NCBI GenBank assembly: GCA_020310875.1
Contig: CM035435.1
Span: 65,000,836 to 65,064,835, forward strand
Direction: 5' to 3'
Source of the DNA: Ceratopteris richardii
Lineage: Eukaryota; Streptophyta; Polypodiopsida; Polypodiales; Pteridaceae
DNA: 64,000 bases
Below, piece by piece: positions 1-11,246 of this stretch. The position numbers were made by a program, and so were the translations under genes. Under the pieces are notes generated by a model. The model was not told the origin of the DNA. It did no database searches and was given only the letters and a program-made list of their open reading frames with translations. Position 1 is the stretch's first letter. The number at the start of each line of letters is the position of its first letter.

Positions 1-728
1 GAAGGGTCATAACTTCACCATACGAACTCCGATTGATGAGATTTTGGTCTCGTTGGAAAGCTTGTTGAAAATCCTACGTGGACCTCGACTGGTTTTTTGT
101 AGAATCATACGTGGAGTTTTAGAACATGTATTTTCAAGTTGGCCTTTAGGTGAGACTAGATGGTCCTAAGATTGAGGGGGTACAGTGAGTTACTCCAGGG
201 GGGACTGAAAATATTGATGTGTGTCTTTCAATTACTTGTGGTAATAGAGCAATACTGACTGGTGAGCTTTTGCAGGAACATTGTGTGCACTCAAGGCAAT
301 CCAAAGCAAGCTAGCAAGGGTGAGTACCAAGCTTGGGAGAAGGCTTCCTGGGCTTGTGTAGCAGTCTAGTCAACCAGCTAATTGAGGTTGGAAGATCTCT
401 CAACCCTCCTTTGTCAATTCCTAGCCTAGGCTAAGTACGACTTAGGTGTGGTAATTAATTAGGGCAACGTTAGGCACGAATCAAGTCCAAGAGAATTAAT
501 CAATCAAGTGCAAGAATTAAATAGGTCTTAAGTGCGAAAACCCTAAGGGACAAAGGGTAAACTGGAGTCGATCACTTATCAAGTGTGAAATTCACTTAAG
601 TACTCCTGACGACGCGATTTCAGACAAGATCATAAACATAATATTCAACTCAAAGAACAAAGTGATTGGTGCAAATTAACCTGCAACGAGAGTGTGCTTG
701 GGTCCAAGGGGGTAGATAAATCAGGCAT
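1..728 (+). other. Ty3/gypsy copy 1, 3' part of the 5' leader
   Basis: This non-coding stretch is the upstream leader of the gag-protease frame that starts at 729. It is colinear with 59352-60073, the leader of the second copy of the same family: both share the block starting GGTCATAACTTCACC, the block GGAACATTGTGTGCACTC and the run into the gag ATG. The LTR, primer site and 18-bp array seen in copy 2 must lie left of the window. A splice-acceptor-like CTTTTGCAG stands at about 268-276. Confidence 0.8.
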
Positions 729-3305
729 ATGAACCTTAGATCAGGCAGACACTTAGGCCGAGACAGACAAAGCCTCAGATCTTCTGAAGCTAGTGTCAAT
801 CACACTGCCAGGTCTTGGGCCGAGCAGTTGAGTGATTACCCATACACTCCCAGATCAGAAACAAGTGATTCTGAGATGTCCTATCACATGGAGAGACCAG
901 TAGGTAGTTCAGGGGTGGCTTATCTAGAAAAGCCAGAGGGACCTTACAAGACTCAATTGGAATACATCAGGACGAATCGTCTAGGTGTTCGCATCTACGA
1001 AGACGAACTGAGAAGATCTGTGGTCCAGATTAAGAACCCCGATCAACCCCATGGACTAGAACACCCGGTAGTCAAGTTCGAGAATGGAGCATACCTGGAT
1101 AAAGAGGGGACTATATATGTAGTCACCACTCTTCCTGATAGAACTGATGAGTTTGGAAATGTGATTGCTGAGACCGACATGGATGATATAGAGCAAGGGA
1201 ACTTAGAGAAAGAGCCAAGAACCCCCCGTGGTAAATCTGTCTTGACCAGAATCATGACTCCAGAGTGGATTCCACAGGATAATAAAAGCATAGATCTGCT
1301 TTTAAACCGAGAAACCGATGAGGCTTTTTGGAGATATAAATCTGCTCAACCTCAGGAAGTGAGTGCCCTCACAATCTATGAGTTTAAAGACCCTGATAGC
1401 CCAGGCCAAGTAACCTACCTAGACAATGCATCAGAGAGAATCTTCATGGTCACTGAGCATGACAGACATGCCTACACATGGAAGGGTGAGTTTGCTTTTC
1501 CCCAACCAAGGTCTAATGTGTCCTTTGGTCACCAAGGAGCTGGGACCTCCCAAGCTCATGGAGCTCAAAGAGATAGAAGTAGAGACAAACCTGAGGTAAG
1601 TTTTGCCAACTCCCTGGGAAGAGAAAGAACGGGAACGGAAAGGAATAGAGTGGAACCTGAGAGACATAGAACCCCATGGAATCAAAGGAATGCTGACGAT
1701 TTTCCTTTGCCAAGGCCGAGAGAACACACTAGGACCCTGCGACCAACTCAACTGGTGAAGTCCATGAAGAATTACTTCGATGGCACTGGAGACCCTTATG
1801 ACCATGTGGCAGAATTTCGGCAAGTATTGAAAGCTGAACAGGTAGAGGACCTATTCACACAATATAATGCTTTTGGTCTAACCCTTAGGAACACTGCCCT
1901 TACGTGGTTTCAACCACTGAACAAGAGGCATTTCACAAACATAGACCAGCTCTTAGAGGCATTTATCATTGAGTTTTCTAAGAGTGGGATCAGGCACAAC
2001 ACTTCCTCACTAATTCATAGCTTCAAACAAACACCTCAAGAGACGGTCCGACTAGCTGGAAGAAGATTTAGGCAGTACCTGGAGAGATGCCCGATGTCGG
2101 AGTTACCCACACCAGCCAAACAAGTGGCCTTGTTCTTAGATGGATTGTTGAGCACCAAGCTCAGGTCATATGTGTATCTGAAGGACCCCAGAACGATAGA
2201 AGAGTGCGTGCGCATGTGCATAGACATTGAGGACAATCTAGGTGAGGAATTAGAACTATCAAAAATCTATAAGGATTCTGATAGCTCTAGTAGCCTCACA
2301 TCTGGTCAATGCACATTCATTGAGGAACTTGCAGAGAAGGTAGCTCAAAAACTAGTTGTCTCTAGCAAACAAATTCCGAGATTTGCCCCAGTTAAGCGGT
2401 GCTACACTTGTGGAGGTGACCATATGGCAAATGTATGCCCCATTATGGCGCAACCCCAGGTGAATCCTAGTAGCCAGTACTGCACCATAGAGCGAAGGTA
2501 CACCAACCACACTGCACAGGACTGCCCATATAACAAACAAACTGTCAGGCAAAACTACCCTCAGCCATATCCACAACAAGGTAGATACCAGAATCAGTAC
2601 CAACCCCACCAAACTTATCAGCCACCTTATCAAGGGCAGCAAAGACCTCAACCAGTCCTAGTACAGCAACCCCCTGCTCCAACCAATGTGATCCCAGTGA
2701 AATATGCATCTGCTGAAGAAAATCCGAACAGAGCCATAGTCCCAGTCACCCCATTGCTATCAGACAGTGATCCAAGTGACCATAGTTTTGACTCCACACA
2801 TATTGATAACCCACAGGCTTACTACATGCAGTCACCCGAGCATAACGAGTCATACTATTATGAGGACCCAAGTGAAAATAGTGGGGAGCCTGAGTATGCC
2901 AATGTCATGTACACAAACCCCAACTCTAGACCTCAACCTAGGCATGTACGACCCCCATTTCCTAGAGGACCATGCTTCAGATGTCAGGGAGATCACCTTA
3001 TACGTGATTGTCCACTGCCTGCCCCTACACAACCTCAACCAGTAACAATTCAGGGTTTCTGTCAAGACTGCGGGAAAGAGCATCTCCTACGAGATTGCCC
3101 AAAGAACCCTAATAACATGCCTAAAATCACTCCTATCAATGTCGTTGGGTTAGTTGTAGACTCCATAGGGAGTGTGACTTCCACTACACCTGTGCAAGTA
3201 ATCACAAGAGCCCAAGCACTGCAACAAAACCAAGGTGTGGGTCAGGAAGAGAGCCCCGAGGTGAGTGAAACAGAGAGCATAACCAAAAAGAGGACTAGAA
3301 CCTAG
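729..3305 (+). CDS. gag: Ty3/gypsy gag (first part of a gag-protease frame cut by a stop)
   Basis: An 858-residue capsid/nucleocapsid-type protein. Residues about 346-515 form a retrotransposon gag domain (FDGTGDPYDHV, TALTWFQPL, EFSKSGIRHNTSS). It is followed by three Cx2Cx3Hx4C zinc knuckles at about residues 558 (CYTCGGDHMANVC), 749 (CFRCQGDHLIRDC) and 778 (CQDCGKEHLLRDC), with Q/P-rich linkers between. Such proteins package element RNA in cytoplasmic particles. The start is the first ATG after the leader and is kept in copy 2 at 60074. The frame ends at TAG 3303-3305, where copy 2 has TGG (62665-62667), so this stop is a mutation and the original reading frame ran on into the protease part. 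The N-terminal 340 residues have no domain I recognise. Confidence 0.88.
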   Translation: MNLRSGRHLGRDRQSLRSSEASVNHTARSWAEQLSDYPYTPRSETSDSEMSYHMERPVGSSGVAYLEKPEGPYKTQLEYIRTNRLGVRIYEDELRRSVVQIKNPDQPHGLEHPVVKFENGAYLDKEGTIYVVTTLPDRTDEFGNVIAETDMDDIEQGNLEKEPRTPRGKSVLTRIMTPEWIPQDNKSIDLLLNRETDEAFWRYKSAQPQEVSALTIYEFKDPDSPGQVTYLDNASERIFMVTEHDRHAYTWKGEFAFPQPRSNVSFGHQGAGTSQAHGAQRDRSRDKPEVSFANSLGRERTGTERNRVEPERHRTPWNQRNADDFPLPRPREHTRTLRPTQLVKSMKNYFDGTGDPYDHVAEFRQVLKAEQVEDLFTQYNAFGLTLRNTALTWFQPLNKRHFTNIDQLLEAFIIEFSKSGIRHNTSSLIHSFKQTPQETVRLAGRRFRQYLERCPMSELPTPAKQVALFLDGLLSTKLRSYVYLKDPRTIEECVRMCIDIEDNLGEELELSKIYKDSDSSSSLTSGQCTFIEELAEKVAQKLVVSSKQIPRFAPVKRCYTCGGDHMANVCPIMAQPQVNPSSQYCTIERRYTNHTAQDCPYNKQTVRQNYPQPYPQQGRYQNQYQPHQTYQPPYQGQQRPQPVLVQQPPAPTNVIPVKYASAEENPNRAIVPVTPLLSDSDPSDHSFDSTHIDNPQAYYMQSPEHNESYYYEDPSENSGEPEYANVMYTNPNSRPQPRHVRPPFPRGPCFRCQGDHLIRDCPLPAPTQPQPVTIQGFCQDCGKEHLLRDCPKNPNNMPKITPINVVGLVVDSIGSVTSTTPVQVITRAQALQQNQGVGQEESPEVSETESITKKRTRT

Positions 3306-3323
3306 AAGGATAGTCGTGAAAGA

Positions 3324-4976
3324 ATGAAAAGGCAATGGGCAAAAAAGATGAGCGAACTTGAAGAAAGCTTGAGAGAAACCAAAGCAAAGATAAGTGAACT
3401 CGCATCTCAAAACCACTCTCACACCAACCCTCCACCACCTCTCCCTTTACCCGCCAATCCACCTTCTTCCATTCCCCAACCTTTCAATACACCACCCTTA
3501 ACCCATCCACCACCCAAAGTAGGATCCGTCCTAGCTGATCCCACTCCCAAGGACCTAAACATGATGCTTAGAGCATATCAGGCCAGAATCCAAGAAGGGC
3601 CAAACGTAACTGATCATGAAAAGTGTTACCCTAGAGCAGAACTAGAGCTAGAACGAACCAAAATTTGTGCTAAGATGGTGGAATTGGCTCAGACCATGTT
3701 TGAAGCCAGTCGCCTATTTAACATCTCTAGTTCAGCAAAGACACAATTGCACTTTGATGGATTGATAGAAAGAATAGAGAAGCTGATTGCACAATCAGGA
3801 AAGGAACCCGCCTCTCAACACAAGGACAAGGCAAGTGAAAGAGTAAGCATTCCTGCTCAGGAAGCCTATGTGCCTGAAGCCTATGTGCCTAACTCTACGG
3901 AGCCAGACACATCATCTTCTATGAATCGGTTCACACCAGAATTCCTACGCGAGATTGAAGAAGACAAATGGGCTAAAGAGAGTGAAGTCCCTCCTCCTAT
4001 TGAACTTGTGGATGATGCACGTGACCAATTTCCACAAGACATCCCATCCATTTATGAGGAGCAAGAGAGTACCCACTCTCAGGAAAGACTAGAGTTTGAG
4101 TCTAACTCTCTACAAGAATTACCCCACTTCACAGGCCCATGGGAGGCTAAGTCTACTTGTATGAGAGCACCCACGGTCATGGTACGAAATGAGGACTCAG
4201 TCTTACCTAGGAACACAGAGGTAGTGAAAAACACTAAAGTGCAGTGCAATCTCAAGTTAGAAGAGCTACTCAAGGTTAGACCTGAATTATGGGAACATGT
4301 CGCCAAACAAGTACCAGCGATAGTGAAACCTCATTCCCAGGTAGGATCACATAGGACGGTGCCAGAGATACCCTTGGATAAGATAGGAGATATGTGTGAA
4401 GGTGAAGAAGGGAATACCTATCTTCCCATTACCTACCAGGAGTACACCACCAAGGCAATTTTGGACTCAGGTGCAGGAGTTGCAATTGCTACAACTTCCC
4501 TATGGAAGCGATGGGGCAAGCCAGCACTCCGACCAACGAGATTGAAATTGCAGATGGCTGATGGTCATATTGAAAGGCCCTTAGGATTATTAGAAGGAAT
4601 AACTCTCACTACATGTGGGGTTGAGTTTGAGCATACTTTTGCTATATGCAACTTTAGCAAAAACCAAGCCTACGAGATGATTTTGGGAAGGCCATTTATG
4701 CAGCAATTGCAAGTAGTCCAGGATTGGGGAACCAATTCCTTGTATTTGCAACATCTAGGTGTTACAACCAAAGTCAATCTTAAGGATTACTCTCATAGAG
4801 ACGTACCGCCTATTCAATGGAATCCCATCCATAGAGCCAAAGATGAGACTGAGTCTGTGCATTCCATAGGATCTGGATCCTCGTGGATGCATGAAGACAC
4901 CCACTTATGGATGTGTAAGGTAGCAGTAGAAGAAGAGAAGAGAGAGAAAGCCAGAGAGGCAGGTGCAAAAGAATAG
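3324..4976 (+). CDS. Ty3/gypsy protease region, in frame with the upstream gag
   Basis: A 550-residue frame, same phase as the gag frame and separated from it only by the TAG at 3303-3305 and six codons. The N-terminal part has a short coiled-coil-like segment (SELEESLRETKAKISEL) and a proline-rich stretch. The C-terminal part holds a retropepsin-like aspartic protease: AILDSGAGVAIA with the catalytic Asp at residue 381 (4464-4466), then QMADGH and ILGRPFMQQL flap/core motifs. This enzyme would cleave the element polyprotein. No reverse transcriptase follows: the next recognisable coding sequence, at about 5020, is a copia integrase on the other strand, so the element is truncated after the protease. 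The ATG used here is internal to the ancestral frame and probably not a natural start. Confidence 0.82.
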   Translation: MKRQWAKKMSELEESLRETKAKISELASQNHSHTNPPPPLPLPANPPSSIPQPFNTPPLTHPPPKVGSVLADPTPKDLNMMLRAYQARIQEGPNVTDHEKCYPRAELELERTKICAKMVELAQTMFEASRLFNISSSAKTQLHFDGLIERIEKLIAQSGKEPASQHKDKASERVSIPAQEAYVPEAYVPNSTEPDTSSSMNRFTPEFLREIEEDKWAKESEVPPPIELVDDARDQFPQDIPSIYEEQESTHSQERLEFESNSLQELPHFTGPWEAKSTCMRAPTVMVRNEDSVLPRNTEVVKNTKVQCNLKLEELLKVRPELWEHVAKQVPAIVKPHSQVGSHRTVPEIPLDKIGDMCEGEEGNTYLPITYQEYTTKAILDSGAGVAIATTSLWKRWGKPALRPTRLKLQMADGHIERPLGLLEGITLTTCGVEFEHTFAICNFSKNQAYEMILGRPFMQQLQVVQDWGTNSLYLQHLGVTTKVNLKDYSHRDVPPIQWNPIHRAKDETESVHSIGSGSSWMHEDTHLWMCKVAVEEEKREKAREAGAKE

Positions 4977-6350
4977 CCTTGAAATTTTGAAAGTGGTTAA
5001 ACGCTTCACTCTTGTCCTTCATGAATTATATCCATATATTTCATGCATGGTCATCAATGAATGTGACATTAAACTTGCAACCTCCCATGGAAGCAATCTT
5101 TGTAGGACCCCAAGCATCTATATGCACAACCTCTATTACATTCTCACTAGAATGCTTGTCATGTGGAAATGATGCTCTTGAATATTTACCTAACTCCTTT
5201 GATTGCATCAACTTCAACCTCTACAAATTTGCATGTCTAATTCATTTGTGCAATATTATCTCTATGTCAACAATAACACTTAGCACATTTTGCAAACATG
5301 GTTGCATTCATTTTAGGAATATTTTTCATTCAAAGTAAACATCCTACCCACTTTGTTCCCTTTACTGATCAACCTTCCATTCTATTTGTATTCTTTTACA
5401 TATAAACCATCAAAATTGAACCTAAGTTGTAATCCTTGATCAACCATTGTCTAATAAAAGCTAGGTTCTTTTTATATTAGGAACATGTAGTACATCAACA
5501 ATATGTTTTACCTTCCCATCCGCCATGAATATTGTTATGTTTTGTGAATGCTTGATATGATGTGATGTATCATCGATTGTTTCAACAAATCTAGAAACTT
5601 ATAATTTTTCAGAATACTAAACCATTTTACATGGTTGGTCATGTCATTTGAAACACTTGAATCAATATAATAAACATTGCCATTTGATTTTGAAACATCA
5701 GCACATATTATGTTCATCATATAATGTTGGAACATGAACAACTTCACTTAATCATGTGCACTTAAGGATGCATAGCCGTTTTTTTGCTTTTTGTTGTTTT
5801 GATTATTCAACCTACAATCACATTTGAAGTGACCAGGTTTACCACAATTCTAGCATCACTTACTATCATTATCGGAATGATTTCTTTAGAAATTTTAGTG
5901 GCCTCTTTGGCTCCCCCTGCCTTGAAATTGTCCTCTACCTCTTGCATTAGTGTGTTGTTGACCTTTGTCCTCGTTATTGGTTCCTATTCCACTTTCAAAG
6001 CCTCTACATTGGCCTCTTCCCTGCCATAGTAGAATACCTACTGAAAACTAGCTTTTCCTTTAGAGTTTGAGTCTTCATCAAGGTTCTTTTCTTCAATTAT
6101 TAGCATGGACACAAGATCAACATAATTTGGGTTATTGTCCCTAGCCTGAATAGAAGTTCTAAATTTCTTATACACAGGTCCTAAACCACAAAGGCACACT
6201 TCAACCTTCCCATTATTATCTAAATTGATGCCCATAGATGTAAGTGAATCACATAAACTTTTCATTTTTAAGGTGTAGTCACTTACCTACATGCCCTTTT
6301 TTCCTATTGTATGTAGCTTATCGTTGAGTTTCCATTTTTGTGCCTTTCTA
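4977..6350 (-). pseudogene. copia element A: gag 3' part, zinc knuckle, integrase fragment
   Basis: Read on the minus strand, 6290-6038 encodes the middle of a Ty1/copia gag (KVEVCLCGLGPVYKKFRTS, LVSMLIIEEKNLDEDS). About 5860-5817 encodes a CCHC knuckle (NCGKPGHFKCDC, with one stop inside), and 5135-5015 encodes the start of an integrase core (DAWGPTKIASMGG, VTFIDDHA). Protease and most of the integrase are eroded, and reverse transcriptase and the 3' LTR are absent because the sequence changes at about 4976-5015 to the gypsy gag-protease. The gag reading resumes at 11482, on the other side of element B, which shows that B landed inside this gene. Many stops; not functional. Confidence 0.75.
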
Positions 6351-6355
6351 GTAGT

Positions 6356-6585
6356 TGTTGGAGATAGACGTCTGCGGAAGCACGTGAACAGCACAAGGAA
6401 GAAGAAGAAGCTTGGAGCACAAACACACAATACTGAATGTATTACTAGAGAATGTACAAAGATAAGTAGCCCATTAGGGCAATAGGCGTATATACAAGCC
6501 GGGGGAAAAAACCTCCTAAAGAGGGAAAAAAGTGCCCCGGCGGTCCTAGAGTGTTCACACACATCACTACCTAAATATATCAACA
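6356..6585 (-). repeat. 3' LTR of copia element B
   Basis: 230 bp, beginning TGTTGGAGATAG and ending ATATCAACA on the plus strand. It matches 11247-11476 except at one base. It carries the conserved block of A- and C/T-rich runs (GGGGGAAAAAACCTCC) seen in all LTRs of this family in the window. Confidence 0.95.
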
Positions 6586-6597
6586 AATCCCCCCTGG
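6586..6597 (-). other. polypurine tract of element B
   Basis: On the minus strand the bases just before the 3' LTR read CAGGGGGGATT, the usual purine run that primes plus-strand DNA synthesis. The same tract precedes the 3' LTR of element D at about 36593. Confidence 0.8.
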
Positions 6598-6659
6598 GAG
6601 TGATGCGGTGAACAAGGAGCTGGCACTCATGTATAAGGAAGTGCCAAGCTATGTGGAAA

Positions 6660-7373
6660 TCACTCCACAAAAGGAAGTAAGCCCAAAGCTTTGCGGAAAG
6701 CTTCAAACTTCTCCCTAGGCAGAGCCTTCGTGAAAAGGTTTGCAATGTTCTCCTGCGTGGGCACATATGCCAAGCTGATCTCCCCAGCAGAGAACCTCTC
6801 CCTGACATAGTGATAATGCACCTCAATGTGCTTAGTGCAAGCATGGAACACAGGGTTCCTCGCAACTGCCAATGCACTCTGACTGTCAGTGAAGATGGTG
6901 GTGGCAGAAGACTGGCCAACACCCAAATCAACCATAAGGCATCTGAGCCACACACACTCAACAGTCGCTGTGAAAGCTGCCCTATACTCAGCCTCACAAC
7001 TGGAAGTGGCCACAGTAGGCTGCTTCTTGCTCAACCAAGATATACATGAGCTACCAAGCATGAAGCAAAAACCACTGGTGGACACACGAGTGTCATAGCA
7101 ACCAGCCCAATCTGAGTCAGAAAAAGCATGCAAATCTGGCGGTAGTGATCCCCCCTTGGGATAAAACAACCCAAGTAGCCGAGTACCACTCAAGTAGCGA
7201 AAGATGCGCTTAACCGCTTTCCAATGCGCGACTCCTGGGCAATGCATAAACCTGCTCATCTGTGAGACAGCAAACTGAATATCTGGCCGAGTAATGCATA
7301 AGTAAATCAAGCATCCAACACCCTGCTGATAGAGAACAGCATCAAATGCATCTCCAGCATCATGAAGACTCAA
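6660..7373 (-). pseudogene. copia RNase H, element B
   Basis: The C-terminal 237 residues of the B polyprotein. It contains the end of the reverse-transcriptase connection (GCLIYLCITRPDIQFAVSQM) and a copia RNase H with the acidic residues in FSDSDWAGC, SSCEAEYRA and FTDSQSALAV. It ends with the typical KHIEVHYHYVRE and NLFTKALPREKFE tail. The enzyme removes the RNA strand of RNA:DNA hybrids during reverse transcription. It is in the same frame as 7494-9308 but cut from it by TGA at 7374-7376 (probably CGA before mutation) and TAG at 7494-7496. The RNase H domain itself looks whole. Confidence 0.9.
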
Positions 7374-7493
7374 TCATAAACCTGTCTCCATAGGAGTGGC
7401 AATAGGCTTACAGTCTTCAAGGCCAAAACGCTGCAATAATATGTCAATATATTTCATTTGAGACAAAGCCATTCCACCATCAACGTGCATAAA

Positions 7494-9308
7494 CTAAATG
7501 CCCAAATAGTGATGCAAATGCCCCAAATCAGACATCTCAAATGAGGCATGCAAATCAGCCTTAAAATCAGCAATATGTGTCTCAATAGGACCAGTGAGCA
7601 GCATGTCATCAACATAGACAACAATGATCAGAAGCACATCATTAGCACGCTTAACATATAGGGTGCTTTCAGTTGGACTATTCTCAAAACCATGTGCAAT
7701 CAGATAGGCATGTATCTTCTCATACCAAGCACGTGGTGCTTGCTTTAAACCATATAATGCCTTCTTTAACCTGCAAACCTGGTTTTCATGCCCTTTCTGC
7801 ACAAAGCCACGCGGCTGAAAAACATACACTTCTTCATGCAAGTCACCATTCAGAAATGCTGTTTTCATGTCCAACTGATGTACATTCCAACCATGATGGG
7901 CTGCAAGTGCACAAATGCTCCGAACAGTAGTCATACGGCATGTAGGTGCAAAGGTCTCATCAAAATCAATGCCTCTTTCCTGCGCATAACCCTTTGCAAC
8001 AAGCCTAGCCTTATACCTGTCAACGGTACCATCAGGTTTACGCTTCAGCTTGTATACCCACTTAGTGCCAATGGCCTTCTTGCCAGGAGGCAAGTCACAT
8101 AAGGACCATGTACCATTCTTCATTATAGCATCATATTCAGATTGCATAGCAGCCATCCAATTTTCTGAATTCTGTGCTTCATCAAAAGAAACAGGCTCAT
8201 TCTCATCACAGAGACTAGATGCAGCCATAGCATAGCAATCTGATGCAAAGGAGGCACTATGAGAGCCTGAACGAGTACGATATGACAAAGGTGCATCTAA
8301 TTTGCTGTCACGCAAAGTCTGCACCAGCCATTTTGGCATAGTTTTTGCCTGCTCAATATCAGCTCTCTCATCAGCAAGTGCAACATGTAAATCTGCATCA
8401 GAAATGGCATGATCTACATCATCATATGAAACTTGCAAAGGCTGAGAAGTTGCCTCATTAGGACTAGCACTAGCCTGTCCACCTGTAAAAAGAGGCATCA
8501 AAGTATCATACATGTCTTTGGAGCTAACAGATGTCTCCTTAGTACATGAAAGCAATGGCTGAATAGCATCTTCCACAAAGACAACATCACGGCTAACCAG
8601 AATGCGTTTAGTCTGTGGATGATACAGACGATAGCCTTTACTTTCAGAACTGTACCCAACAAAAATACATTTTACTGCCTTATCATCCAATTTTCTTCGA
8701 TGTTGTTCAGGCACTAATGCATATGCCAAACAACCAAAAACACGCAGATGAGCAATAGATGGCTTGCGGTCATGCCAAGCCTCATATGGAGTGATAGACT
8801 GCAACGCTTTACTGGGACACCTGTTCAGTACATATGCTGCACACATGACAGCCTCAAGCCAGAAACTATGTGGTAAAGCCTGACTTTTGACCATGCACCT
8901 CGCCATCTCCATGAGTGACCTGTTCTTTTGTTCAGCAACTCCATTTTGTTGAGGTGTATACGGTACTGTACACTGGTTTTTTATCCCACGTTCAGCCAGA
9001 AATGCATTAAAATCTGAAGACATATATTCCCCCCCTCGATCAGAACGGAGGGTGCCCATTTTACATGCTGACAGATTTTCAACCAAAACCAAAAACTGTT
9101 TGAAGCACATGAACACTTCGGACTTTGCTTTGAGTGGATATACCCATGCATGCCTGGAAAAATCATCAATGAAAGTCACGAAGTAAAGGTAATTTCCAAA
9201 AGAGGGTGTCTGCATAGGACCACAGACATCACTATGTACAAGCTGCAATTTCTGCGTAGCCCGAACTGAACCATCTTTTGGAAAGGAAGAACGCTGCATT
9301 TTGCCCAA
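7494..9308 (-). pseudogene. copia integrase core and reverse transcriptase, element B
   Basis: 604 residues of the B polyprotein. The integrase core has its D, D, E residues in HSDVCGP, LRSDRGGEY and PQQNGVAEQKNR, followed by the copia motifs FGCLAYALVPEQ and KCIFVGYSSESKGYR. The reverse transcriptase runs from WMAAMQSEYDAI through KARLVAKGYAQERGIDFDET, QLDMKTAFLNGDL and the catalytic YVDDMLL. It ends HHYLGI at TAG 7494-7496, where element D still reads CAG. Upstream it is out of frame with the gag-protease part because of about two extra bases in a T-run at 9331-9339 compared with element D. Catalytic residues are intact; only the reading is broken. Confidence 0.92.
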
Positions 9309-10927
9309 AATACAGCCTTCACAAACATGTTTTTTCCAGGTGCCTCAAGTTTGGGCAAAGAGGACACCATTTCAGATTTCTGCAGGCGTAACAAACTAGC
9401 AAAATTCAGATGACCAAAGCGTGCATGCCAAAGCTTTGCATCTGACATAGCCTGAGAATCATGAACTGCACATGCCGAATCATTCACAGATCTTTCATAG
9501 TCTATGAGCTTATACAGCCCACGACATAAGATGCCAGAAGCAATAATCACATCACCATTTGAGAGATCATGGACTGTACACCTGTCATCAACGAATTTCA
9601 CAACCAAGCCAATCTTGGCTAATGCAGAAACTGATAACAGGTTCTTTTTGATCCCTGGCACAAATAAAGCATCTGACAAAGTGAAAGAACTACCATCAGC
9701 AGTAGTCAGAATGATCTTACCAACTCCCATAACAGGATAAGAGGAGTTATTGGCACATGTGACAGTATTCCCTGTAGGGGCAGGCTCGAGTGAAGAGAAG
9801 AAACTGCGCTGCGAGGTAATATGTTTGGTCGCCCCACTATCAAAGTACCAAACATCTGAGTCTACTACAGACATGCACTGATCATGAGAAGATGGGTCAA
9901 AACTGCAGACAGTAGTAAACGCCCATTCTTCTTCCTGCACAAGATTTGCAGACTCTGTTTTTGGTGTAGAGGCCTCTGCAACAACCATTCCAGCCTCTTT
10001 CTTCTTTGCCTCTTTAGCAGCCAGTTTTGGACAGTTCTTTATAATATGATCATTTCCTTTACAGTACTTGCAGAACAATTTCTGCTTTTCTGATTTCTTT
10101 TCATCTTTATCCTGGTTCTTCGATTGTGCAGCATTCGCAGATTTCTGCTTACTAGTAGAAGAGCTCCATTTTCCTTTGCCCTTCTGACTAGCCAGGAAAG
10201 CTTGATCTGCAACACGCATAATGGACCTGTTCTGCCTGGACTGATCTTCCTGCAACAGAACAGAGACTAATTCCTCAAATGACAAGGCATTCGGATTGCC
10301 TTTCATCATCAACCGAAGAGTAGAGGCAAAACTTTGATATGAATCAGGAAGACCATTCAGAACGGTCTGCACAAGTGAGCTATCTGGTATAACCTCATCA
10401 GCAGAAATCAATTGTTCCTTCAGGTCTTTGATCTTTGTAAGAAAATTGTCCATAGAATCACCTTCATTCATGTGCTCACTCTCCAACTATTTTCGGAGGT
10501 AAGCAACACGAGCCTCATTCCTAGCCTGGTACAAAGTGGTAAGTGTATCCCAAGCATCCTTTGCTGTTCTGCAAGAGCGAATGTGAGAAATAATGGCATG
10601 TTTGACAGACAAGGCTATCAATGCATGTGTCTGGGCATCTCTGCCATCCTAACGAATCTGCTCTGCAGTAGGTGCAACAGAAACAGCAGCACGAACAGGA
10701 ATCTGCGGAATATCATCTTCGACACCATCTTCATCAGCTCCAACACCTGTATTTGCAGTACCTGTCGTTACAGGTGTAACAGGATGTCTTTCAACACCCT
10801 GCACAATGTTCCACAATCCTTTTGCAACTAGTACATGTCGCATCATATAAGCCCATAATGGGTAGTTGGTACCATCCAACTTATCCTCAACAGCCAACAT
10901 ACGAAATACATCACTGCTTTCAGCCAT
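9176..10927 (-). pseudogene. copia gag, protease and integrase zinc finger, element B
   Basis: The N-terminal part of the B polyprotein, starting at ATG 10927 (MAESSDVFRMLAVEDKLDG). Stops at 10649-10651 (TAG where element D has TGG) and 10487-10489 (TAG where D has CAA) split the gag domain (THALIALSVKHAIISHI, LNGLPDSYQSFASTL). A CCHC knuckle (CKYCKGNDHIIKNC) follows, then the protease active site (WYFDSGATKHI). Next come the GPDF segment (KNLLSVSALAKIGLV) and the HHCC finger of integrase (LWHARFGHLNFASL), before the frame is lost near 9335. The gag forms the particle and the protease cleaves the polyprotein. Confidence 0.9.
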
Positions 10928-11230
10928 GGCCGGTGACTAAAATACCTTGATGCAGAAAATTGATTGTATCTCAAAAAGTTGAACAGAACTGCCCAAACGA
11001 GTTCTGTTAGACCTGTAGCAGACTTCGAGACGCTTAAATTGGCGAACAGAAACTGGTATATACCTTTGGCACAAAAGGACGAAATAGCCTGCACAAGCGC
11101 TGCGATAGTGCGTTTGGAGGCCGAAACGAGCTCAGATCTCGGAAACACCCTGAGTATGCTCACCAAATTTCGTGCGAATCTGAGACTGCAAACGGAGGAG
11201 TGTCGACGGCGCCCTAGAAGAAGTGACGAC

Positions 11231-11246
11231 CTGCTCTGATACCAAT
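11231..11246 (-). other. primer binding site of element B (tRNA-iMet type)
   Basis: On the minus strand the bases after the 5' LTR read AT then TGGTATCAGAGCAG, complementary to the 3' end of initiator methionine tRNA, the standard primer of plant copia elements. Confidence 0.92.

Noticed and set aside
1431..1823. Minus-strand frames opposite the gypsy gag
   Set aside because: Shadow frames; the plus-strand gag is conserved with copy 2, while these are not supported by any motif.
3303..3323. Programmed stop readthrough between gag and protease
   Set aside because: The second copy has TGG at the same place, so the TAG is a point mutation in this copy.
6287..6997. Minus-strand 236-codon frame across the LTR of element B, repeated at 11214-11543 and 36033-36593
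   Set aside because: It runs through the LTR out of frame with the RNase H; the shared part is LTR sequence, not a gene.
9325..9345. Programmed frameshift in element B
   Set aside because: Element D lacks the extra two bases in the T-run, so a copying error is simpler.
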